Source of the DNA: Adenanthera pavonina
Lineage: Eukaryota > Streptophyta > Magnoliopsida > Fabales > Fabaceae
Length of the DNA stretch: 64,000 nucleotides
Direction: 5' to 3'
Assembly (NCBI GenBank): GCA_026686845.1
Contig: JAIVEN010000012.1
Location: 18,726,501-18,790,500 of the forward strand
Of this stretch, positions 56,336-64,000 are shown in pieces; the first letter of the stretch is position 1, and the number at the start of each line of letters is the position of its first letter. Below the pieces are notes generated by a model, which saw only the letters and a program-made list of their open reading frames with translations, searched no databases and was not told where the DNA came from. The position numbers were made by a program, and so were the translations under genes.

Positions 56336-56864
56336 ATACCCATTCTTTTAATTAAATCACGTGAATTAAGAAAAAAAAATTAAAATTAATTAAATTAATT
56401 AATTTTTCTAAAAATTTTAATATTTTTTTTAAAATTATTTTTATTTAATCCTCTCTCTCTTTCTCTTTAAATACACTAAATAGAAGCATTTTTTAAAAAT
56501 ATATAATAAATATTTTCTCATACTCTCTCCAATACTTAATGAAAGTCATTTCTAACTAACTCATCAAAACAAAGAAAAATTTGTTACATCATTAAAATTA
56601 TCTTAAAACTAATATGTTTTCCATCTTTACCCATTAATAAATACTCCAAATTCAAACAATCAGCATTCTCTCTCATGATTAAATAAGGATATTTTAAAAA
56701 TAAAGTAATTAATACTTCAAAAACTTATAGAAGGTGACTTATATTTAGAACCATAAAAAACTTATAAAATGTTATTAATAAAAATGACCAGAGGAAATAT
56801 ATTGTAAAGGATTTTATATTTAGGATCAGAGCAAAATACCCTATATATAGAATCGGAGGGAGTA
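56336..56864 (-). mobile_element. MITE M1 (reversed) carrying a nested M2
   Basis: The right end read inward is CTCCCTCCGATTCTATATAT. The left end is TACCCATTCTTTTAATTAAA. The M1 body is interrupted at 56521-56799. Unit A has the uninterrupted target near 20580. Confidence 0.75.
56521..56799 (+). mobile_element. MITE family M2 nested in M1
   Basis: It carries CTCTCTCCAATACTTAATGA and GAAGGTGACTTATATTTAGA and ends AATGACCAGAGGAAA. It is the reverse complement of the element that splits copy B, so the same family inserted in both units after they diverged. Confidence 0.8.
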
Positions 56865-57128
56865 ATATGTTTCTCGAGGATTATACAATTATATACCTGT
56901 ATAGTTTTATTATATTTTATATCTTTTTTACTTATAAATGTATAATTGTATAAATGTAAAATATTGCCTTTACTACATAATATTTAAATAAAATATTAAA
57001 ACAAGGATGACAAGTCGGAGGCAGGATATATAGAGGCCCCCCAGGATGGAGGCACGATCTATCATCTTGGCAGTAGGAGAGGTCCGCCGCCGCCGCCCGG
57101 GCGCCAAATACACCACACCACAAAACAG

Positions 57129-57140
57129 TATAAATAAAGG
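57129..57140 (+). promoter_or_regulatory. TATA box of copy C
   Basis: TATAAATAAAGG, 43 bp before the ATG, with the consensus intact, unlike copy A. Confidence 0.65.
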
Positions 57141-57171
57141 GGATCGGGAATCATTCCTAGACAGAAGCAAT

Positions 57172-57651
57172 ATGCCTAACACCCATAGCAACAGCTTTTA
57201 TTCACCAAGGCAAATTCCTTGTCCTGTCGCCTTCAATGTTTGCATCTTCAACTTCCCCCAACAACCATCTTCCTCCAACAACTCCATCTTCGCTTCCATC
57301 ATTCCCATTCTTCTCAATTTCCTCCAAATACAAAGCTCAGGGACGAATCTCTCCCCATTTGAGCTTCATCCTGTGACTTCCACGGTTTCTGTCGGATGCT
57401 CGGTTGCCTATTACTTCACTGCTGCAGCTAAGTACATGTTTCCTGGGTTTGCTTCTCAGCTTGGCTTACTCATGTCTGCGTTTGACTCTTTGGCTGTTGC
57501 CATTTTGATCTCTTTGATTCTGCAGCTTCCATGGTGGTCTGTGCTGTTCACTGTAATATTAGTGGGTGGAATCCTCTTCGTGATGGATAGATTTTATGGA
57601 ATACGTCCCCAACCAAGAGCCATACAACCACTTTTGCCATTATATATATAA
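57172..57651 (+). CDS. Small putative membrane protein, copy C
   Basis: A 159-residue single-exon frame of unknown function and the best candidate for a working recent copy (intact frame and TATA box). The start MPNTHSNSFYSPRQIP is chosen by alignment with the other copies. 42 further upstream codons are open but lie across the TATA box. Parts: polar N-terminus (1-36); hydrophobic SIFASIIPILLNFLQIQ (38-54); SPFELHPVTSTVSVGCSVAY (61-80); KYMFPGFASQ (87-96); hydrophobic 97-118; LQLPWW (117-122); hydrophobic 121-138; basic tail MDRFYGIRPQPRAIQPLLPL to the stop set by an AT repeat. Asp replaces Gly at 105 (SAFDSL against SAFGSL in A, B and the 36.4-kb copy), putting a charge inside a membrane segment. 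No signal peptide or catalytic motif is recognised. Confidence 0.62.
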   Translation: MPNTHSNSFYSPRQIPCPVAFNVCIFNFPQQPSSSNNSIFASIIPILLNFLQIQSSGTNLSPFELHPVTSTVSVGCSVAYYFTAAAKYMFPGFASQLGLLMSAFDSLAVAILISLILQLPWWSVLFTVILVGGILFVMDRFYGIRPQPRAIQPLLPLYI

Positions 57652-59373
57652 TATCAGATTGAATAAAATAGGGAAACTCATCCTTGTGTTAATGTGATCC
57701 AAATTCTTGAGCTGCGAAAAACAAAACTCAAAAGCCTTTCAGTCTTGCAAGAGAAGCTTAGTGAGTAATATTCAAGTTTTTAAGGTCTTCAAGTTTGATG
57801 AAAGTATGGATGGAGGCATAGAGTAGTGCAGAGAGAAAGGAGAGAGGAAAGCGTTGAACAAGGAGAAGGGGTCACCAGAATATTCCCAGGAAGAAGGTTC
57901 ACTGCAAGTTTTAATCTCACCAGTAATTTCACGCTTAAGGAGAAGAAGAAGAAGAAGAAGATCTATCCCCTGTTGTCATGTCATCATTATTTTTCTAAAC
58001 TGTCAACGCCACATGTACATCGTAAGGATAGTGACCTTGCAAACGAATTTAACTTTAAGGATCAATTAACTTTTGATTGAAAGATAATTACAGAGATTAA
58101 TTTACAAATACTTAACATATATGGGGTATAAATTAAAGTTGGCCTACATTAATGGAATTGGCTGATGAATTTTTTCGATAAATATTAATTTTATTGGTTT
58201 GTTCAATATTAAATTTTATGAATTAATTAAACAATTATATATATATATATATTTCTTTTTTTTTTATTAACAAGAGAAGGGAGCTAGGTGCATCCTCACA
58301 AGCTTGTTACGTGGTCATACAATAGCATCAAGAATTAAAATGAGACAGATTCTAATTTCTTTGTATTTAAAATGAGACAGATTCTTAATTGGTTGAATGC
58401 CATTTTCTCTGTTAAGGTAGGAATTAATGGGATCAAGATTCCAAAGCTAAATCAGTGTTTCTTATTTGGTTGAATCATATATATAAGAGCTTTTTGTTTA
58501 GCTGCTATTGCTAATCGTCCTATGCAGAATTTTTTAGGTCTATGGAACATTTCTTCGAACACCTTGTAATGCATGTGCATGCCATGATGAGGAATATAAA
58601 CCAGACCATACAGATCAAGTAACGAAAATCAACCATACCAGCCAGGTAGATATATATATATATATGTATATTTATATAAGAAACTTTTGATTATTTTATA
58701 GGGAGTAAGGTGGTTGGTTAAAATTAGTTGTCATTATTAAATTTTTCCTAAAAATTATGATAATTTTCTACAATACTTTCATTAAATTATAATTCCATCT
58801 TAAATATTGTATCTATCTTAATCTCTCTTCACCATAACTCTTATGATTTTCTCAAGAGAGATAAAAATGAAAAAAAGATTTTTTATTCAATGATTTATAT
58901 TTTAAATACTTTAATCCTTATAAAAAATGACTTATACTATTAATTATTTTTTTATTTTATTTTTATATCAATTTTTTCGAAGCCTTATAATATATCGTGA
59001 GAACTCGTTCCTCATTTATTAAAAAAAGGCTATTAATGGAGTAAATAAGGGTGAAATGAAAAATAATTGATATTATTTTTTAAAATATTAAAAATATAAT
59101 TAAATTTCATTAATATCTGTGAATTAGTTAATTTAAAATGGACATGTACATATTTTATTGTATATAATTTCTTAATTAAAAAATAAAAAAAATTCCCTAT
59201 TTCGGACTGTGGTAGGAGACACCTCATCATTTAAGGATAAATAATAAATGTACCATTGACCCCAATGACCAAAAGAGTTGCAACTTACAAGAGTACACGT
59301 GGAAGCTTTTCATACGATTAACAAATTCACAAAAGACTCATGATGTCATAAGAAAAACAGATGGAATGATTAA
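57652..59373 (+). other. 3' flank of copy C
   Basis: It is collinear with 21343-23070. It has the same GAA/AAG microsatellite (57940-57960, one unit longer), an (AT)n near 58650 and a decayed MITE around 58670-58940. No gene is supported. Confidence 0.6.
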
Positions 59374-59747
59374 GGGTATTTGGTCCAGGTTTTAAAAACA
59401 ATTTTTTTTATTTTTAGAAATAGAAAAATAAAAAAATTTATTTGATAAATTTATTCTAAAAAATTATTCTGAAAAATAAAAAAAATAAAAAATAAAAAAT
59501 TTAAAATATTTTTAAGGTGTTTTATAGTATTTATTCTGAAAAATAAAAAAAATATGAAAAACACTCACCTCATTAATGATAAAATTATAAATTTTAAATA
59601 ATTCACCTATCATTCACTAGTTATGATTTTGAGAACAACTATTCAAATAAATTTTTTTATTTTCTTATTTTCAAAACTTATTCTGGAAAACAGTTTTACA
59701 GAACTATTTTAAGAATAAAAAAATAAAAAATACTGTCAAACAGACCA
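59374..59747. mobile_element. PIF/Harbinger-like MITE in unit C
   Basis: It starts GGGTATTTGGTCCAGG, and its right end read inward is TGGTCTGTTTGACAGT. TAA duplicates lie at 59371-59373 and 59748-59750. Unit A reads GATTAAGCATTCGTGGG (23062), the unoccupied target. A 3-bp TAA duplication is the Harbinger signature. Confidence 0.8.
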
Positions 59748-59865
59748 TAAATATTCATGGGACCTAGGAAGCTATGTAAAATGACAAAATTAGTCTTTGG
59801 ATATTAAAATGTCCTTCTGATTTAATTAATTAATTAATAGTAATAATAATAATATTAGGAGCTAA

Positions 59866-60164
59866 TATTATTTAATAATTGAACAATATTAATCAATTAA
59901 ATATTTTGTAAGTTTATAGATTAAAAATAAATATTTACCTTTTTTTGTTGAGATGGTTAGAAAATGTTTTTAAGTGATTAAAAAGCACATAGAATTTTAT
60001 CATATATAATATTGATATGGTTATGGGTATTAGATACACTATAATACAATAGATTAGAAATTATAATTTTTAAAATTTTATGATATATGTAGGGTATATA
60101 TATATAATTATTCATATAACTACTTATTTATATAATTAATAAATCAATTCATAAAATAAAAAAA
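59866..60164. other. AT-rich intergenic
   Basis: Nothing recognised. Confidence 0.5.
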
Positions 60165-60750
60165 CTTCTTTAATTTTAAATATAAGAGGAAAAAACTTCT
60201 TTACACATACCAATGAAATTAGTTAAATTTTTTTAATTTGTTACTCCCTCCAGTCCTATATATAGGATCTTTTGCTCTGATCCTAAATATAAGACCATTT
60301 ATAATATACGAGATAATATTTATTATACATTTTCAGAAAAATGCCCCTATTCAATGTATTGAAAGAGAAAGAGAGAGATTAAATATGGGTAGTTTTGGGA
60401 AAATATTGAAATTTTTTGAGAAATCAAGATGGTTAATTAGTTTTAATTCCAATTCTTAATCCACATGATTCGATTAAAAGGGTTTTATATTAAGAATCAG
60501 AGGATGTATTAGACATTTTATTTAAAATTATCCTCTATTAATAGTCTTTTTCTTTACACTAAATTAATTAATGCTCATTAAAAATTACAATAGATTGGGG
60601 GTAATTTTGGAATACCACATTTATTGCTACAAAAATCTAGATATTTTTCTTATATTTTGGATCAAATATCTTCTTCAAAATTCTCTTATATTGGAGGCTG
60701 GGGTGTATTATGATTCAAAAAATAACATTTATTTACATCTATTATATATA
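60165..60750. mobile_element. MITE family M3 with nested M1
   Basis: It repeats 30765-31075 (TTCTTTACACATACCAATGA, GGGGGTAATTTTGGAATACC, TTGGAGGCTGGGGTG). The M1 copy at 60244-60506 is inserted in it, and the 30.8-kb copy is the empty site. Confidence 0.65.
60244..60506 (+). mobile_element. MITE family M1
   Basis: CTCCCTCCAGTCCTATATAT to AGAATCAGAGGATG, with TA at 60242-60243 and 60507-60508. A full-length copy. Confidence 0.8.
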
Positions 60751-60769
60751 TATATATATAAATAGAACT

Positions 60770-61980
60770 AAAAGCTACAACCTTAAGTCTCCACATCATC
60801 ATTTTGGAAAAAATTAGTAAAATTTGAGTTATTACTTTGGAGATTTTATATTATTTATTTACTATTATATTTTAAAAGCAGTTAAGATATCAGGATTTAG
60901 ACTTTTAGATATTATTATAAATCAATAGTTTATATTTATCCATAAATCAATTTGTGAGATTATATTGTTAGTTATTTACTATTACATCTTAAGAGCAGTT
61001 AAGATATGAGATTTAGAAATTATTATAACAATATTTTTTTCTTTTGATTGCCATACATTTATTTATGAATATATTATATTTATTTTTTGTGTTTTATCTT
61101 ATTGTTTGTTTTATTTATAATGTATAATGATTAAACTATTTGTTTTTAAGTTGTTTTTGTTTGTTAAGAAATATTTGGAAAAATGTTGTTATGATATGAT
61201 TGTAATAAAAATTTATTCCTTTTTTTTAATATTGTGATGCGGTCTTTTTTTTTTCTATAAAATCAGCATTCCTATTTAACCTTCATATCACAATTTTTAT
61301 CGTACCACAATTAGTTGTTGCCATAATTTTTTTTTTTATTTTTTCATTGTTTCTTCATGTTCAGGAACATTTGTAAGGTGTCTTATGATACTGTGAGGGC
61401 TATCAATCCTATGAGACATGATTAACGAATTAAAGTTAGGGTTATATAATTATAGAAGATGCCCTTACATCATTCACCAAATAATTATAACTCCATTGAG
61501 TTAGTTCTGCAAGATCCTGATGTACGTTTTTAATATATAATATATATATTGTCCTATAGTGGTTATGTTATTGTCTCTAACTCTTATTTTTTATGTTAAA
61601 TTAAGGTAATTGTATTCATAGAGTGATTAAAAAGTATTCTTCTTTAAGTTTAAAGATATATTGAAGGAGAGTAAATTATATATTATAAAGATATTTGTTG
61701 TTAAAAATAATACCAGTTCATATTGCACCACTAACCATGAATTCAAATTACATTTCCAATATTCAACCTATGTGAAATTACAGGTTGATAATTGAGATAT
61801 ACATCCATATGGTTTTTTATCTTTAATAACTTATTGTATTGAAGTATGTATTATACATATGTATCATTGTTGTAAATATAAAGTATCTCATGGATCTTTT
61901 GACTTACTTTGTAGTAATTAAATATATGTTGTACAATTTAATTATAAATAATTGAAGCTTCCCGTGCATTGCAATAGATT
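60770..61980. other. AT-rich; possible Helitron-like remnant
   Basis: The start has TCTCCACATCATCATTTTGG, and near 61957 is CTTCCCGTGCATTGCAATAG. These phrases are often seen near the ends of plant Helitron-derived sequence. AGTTAAGATAT recurs at 60879 and 60996. No Rep/helicase coding and no hairpin-CTRR end were found, so this is weak. Confidence 0.2.
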
Positions 61981-62682
61981 ATATCCTTGGTTGAATATTG
62001 TTGAAAGGATATTTAAAAAAATTTTTCTTAAAATTTTTGTTGCGACTCCTCTAAAATCGGCATACATCTTGAACAGTTGTCTTAAGTTGATCATGCAATT
62101 TTTATGACTTTTAAAAAATTATTTTAATTATCCTTTAATCATTCACATGCAAAAATACATATAAAAATAAAAGAAAATGTAAAAATGAAAATAAAGAATA
62201 AAATGAAAATATGAGGAGTTGGGAAAAATAAAATAAGAGAAAAATATTATTTATTTACAAGAGTGGATTTGACCTAGAATTAGAGTCTGGGGCCTATATA
62301 CCCTGTAATAAGGATCAAAGTCAACGTAGTTCGGGTTATAAATGCGTGTCATTGGGTTGATATTTTTCATTATGTATATATTTTTTCGAAAAGAGGAGAT
62401 TGTAAAAAATAATTTATCTTTCCACAAAGAAAATAATTTTCAAAATTAGTTGGTGTATTTTAATTTGTAGAAGATAGATTAATTTCGATTATCTTATCTT
62501 ATCAGTCATTTTTTTTCATTTTTCATTTTAATTTTTTTCAAAGAAAATCAATTCTAAAAAAAAAAGAATATATGTTTTTCCTTAATGTAGAAAAATTATG
62601 TGACATTGAATATTTTATTTTTAATTTGAAAAGGAAAATTGAAAAAGAATTTTATTTTTACAAAATAAAATTAATTAACTCA
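61981..62682. other. AT-rich intergenic
   Basis: The only less AT-rich phrase is 62262-62350 (GATTTGACCTAGAATTAGAG, CAAAGTCAACGTAGTTCGGG). It may belong to an LTR-element untranslated region. Not assigned. Confidence 0.3.
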
Positions 62683-63630
62683 TGTAGTGACTTTATCACT
62701 CACAATCCGTTTATTGATACCTAAATATTTATGGTGATGCCACTCGTGGCAAATAGGTATAAAGAATAAAAATGGTTTGATGGGAAACTAATAATTTAAA
62801 TAAATTATTTTTACTTCTTTTTTTATTTATTATAAAATAAATAAGACCCTCTCAACACATCTATTTCTTTTTTTTTATTTTTTATTTCAAATTATGAAAT
62901 GAAAAATGCAATAAGAAAATCCTCTTTTATTATTATTATCTTTTTATTTATTCAAAAAGGAATTTAAGAAAAAATGCTACATTCGATATTTTTCTTTTTT
63001 ATTTTATTTTTTTGTTATGATTATTATGATTATTATTATTATAAATTAGATGTATTTTCTTGTTTTAGCTTGTGAAAATGGAAAAAAGTAATTAAATTCT
63101 TTCTTCTTCTTTTTTTCTTTTAAACTTAAAATAGTACTAAAAAAGAATTTAAAGTGAAACTGCTACATATATGGTGAATTTATCACTAACAGTCCGCTAA
63201 TTGTCACTTAAATGCTCATGGTGTTATCACTCAAAGCACAAAGATATAAAAAGGGCTTATTGGATAAAATTGAGAAAAATAAATAATTTAATTTCTTATT
63301 TTATATAAGTCATTTTTATTTCCTTGTTTTATTGTAAAAATAGAAATAAATATGACCATAGCAACACATTTTTATTTTAGACAAAAAAAAACATTAAAAA
63401 GAATTTAAAATATGACTATTATATATATATATATATTTTTTTACAAAATAGAATATATAAACAACTTTACTTTTACAAAAAAAGATCTTTTTTATTTGTT
63501 TATTTTTTACCTTCATAAATTAACTTTAAAACAAAACCAACCATTAATTGTAGTGACTTTATCACTTACAATTTATCGATTGATACTCAGATGCTCATGA
63601 TATTACCACTCGGAACAAAAAAGTTGCAAG
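62683..63630. repeat. Three imperfect long-period repeats
   Basis: Related units start near 62690, 63175 and 63550. Each has a GTGACTTTATCACTYACA-like phrase, then GATACYYARATGCTCATG and a YTATCACTCRNARCA-like phrase, separated by very AT-rich spacers. The period is roughly 380-480 bp. Confidence 0.6.
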
Positions 63631-64000
63631 AAAAATTTGGACGAAAATAGAGGGTGCTTATTTTGACTATTTTTATTATTTATTTTTAATTTTAAAAGGA
63701 AAATAAAAAAAAGCCATGGGAATCCAAAATTATTTGAACACCAAATCTAATATTATGGCAACTCCTCACTCATGGTATAATTGACTGACACCCTAACTAT
63801 TTGTCCATAAAGACTTAATTCCTCACGATAAATTCTAAAAGTGAAAAGAAAAGAAACCAATAAAAAAAATCACCAAATACAATTTATGTGCACCTATGTA
63901 AGCATATTAGTGCGTAAGTCTACTCAGACTTAACATAATCATATCATGGGTTAAATTATATAACAAATTGAAAGAAATGAACTATTCCGTTGTCTTCGTT
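63631..64000. other. Right-edge sequence
   Basis: It partly resembles 28330-28430 (dispersed repeat). There is no frame, and it continues off the window. Confidence 0.35.

Larger units (their letters stand above)
55130..59865 (+). repeat. Duplicated unit C
   Basis: It is collinear with unit A from the ATAGGGAAGAAGGGAGTAAT region through AATAATATTAGGAGCTAATA. In the gene and its 3' flank it is almost the same as A and clearly closer to A than to B. Additional insertions are a CAAGG MITE (55225-55825), M1 with nested M2 (56336-56864) and a Harbinger-like MITE (59374-59747). Confidence 0.9.

Noticed and set aside
57046..57171. 42-codon N-terminal extension of copy C (and 30 codons for copy A, 20785-20874)
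   Set aside because: The extension crosses the TATA box and is not conserved in B or the 36.4-kb copy. Its open reading is accidental.
1..64000. CRISPR arrays, tRNA/rRNA genes, bacterial operons, organelle inserts
   Set aside because: I looked for direct repeats with unique spacers, cloverleaf or rRNA cores and chloroplast-like gene text. Only LTR tandem arrays and microsatellites were found.

Overview
This window looks like nuclear DNA from a flowering plant, most likely a eudicot. It is very AT-rich. It holds decayed LTR retrotransposons, a LINE with RNase H, several hundred-bp Stowaway-, hAT- and PIF/Harbinger-like MITEs, and plant-type TATA boxes. I see no bacterial features, tRNA, rRNA, CRISPR array or organelle block, and no gene of known function. 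The species cannot be named from the sequence.

The only gene-like content not explained by transposons is a small family of intronless genes for a roughly 155-170 residue, probably membrane-embedded protein that I do not recognise. At least eight copies are scattered through the window. Apparently intact copies lie at 20875-21342 (+), 35887-36399 (-) and 57172-57651 (+). One copy is split by a MITE (50691-51477, +). Degenerate copies lie at 7565-8076 (-), 17940-18422 (-) and 48000-48427 (-). A promoter-plus-N-terminus stub lies at 15082-15186 (-).

Much of the window is built from duplicated blocks that carry these genes. Units A (20.09-23.19 kb), B (49.93-53.45 kb) and C (55.13-59.87 kb) are direct duplicates on the + strand. 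Blocks 3.84-8.08 and 46.26-48.43 kb are another pair. So are 15.11-15.99 and 18.33-19.41 kb, and 36.60-37.51 and 40.64-41.45 kb. Because blocks are paralogous, many transposon insertions can be read as filled against empty sites inside this one window.

Layout: 1-1.4 kb, broken Ty3/gypsy gag-protease; 1.4-3.8 kb, decayed repeats; 3.8-8.1 kb, duplicated block with nested MITEs and a pseudogene; 8.3-9.4 kb, MITEs; 9.6-13.3 kb, 5'-truncated LINE split by a 1.4-kb solo LTR; 13.3-20 kb, pseudogene copies and MITEs; 20.1-23.2 kb, unit A; 25.5-26.6 kb, second solo LTR of the same family; 27-32 kb, AT-rich sequence with a copia-like LTR remnant and MITEs; 32.4-35 kb, 2.5-kb solo LTR; 35.9-37.5 kb, the most divergent intact gene copy; 37.5-46 kb, repeats and duplicated non-coding blocks; 46.3-53.5 kb, duplicated block and unit B; 53.9-59.9 kb, MITEs and unit C; 60-64 kb, MITEs and an AT-rich repeat field.

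The gene copies share a TATA box 40-50 bp before the start codon. Upstream lies a conserved module, GGCGCCGAAATAAATGAC followed by a TTARCATCT stretch. In units A and C and in the 18.4-kb copy, transposons have been inserted between the module and the TATA box. Units B and the 15.2-kb stub keep the close spacing. This is the most interesting pattern in the window: a duplicating small-membrane-protein family whose copies are being separated from their regulatory module by MITEs.
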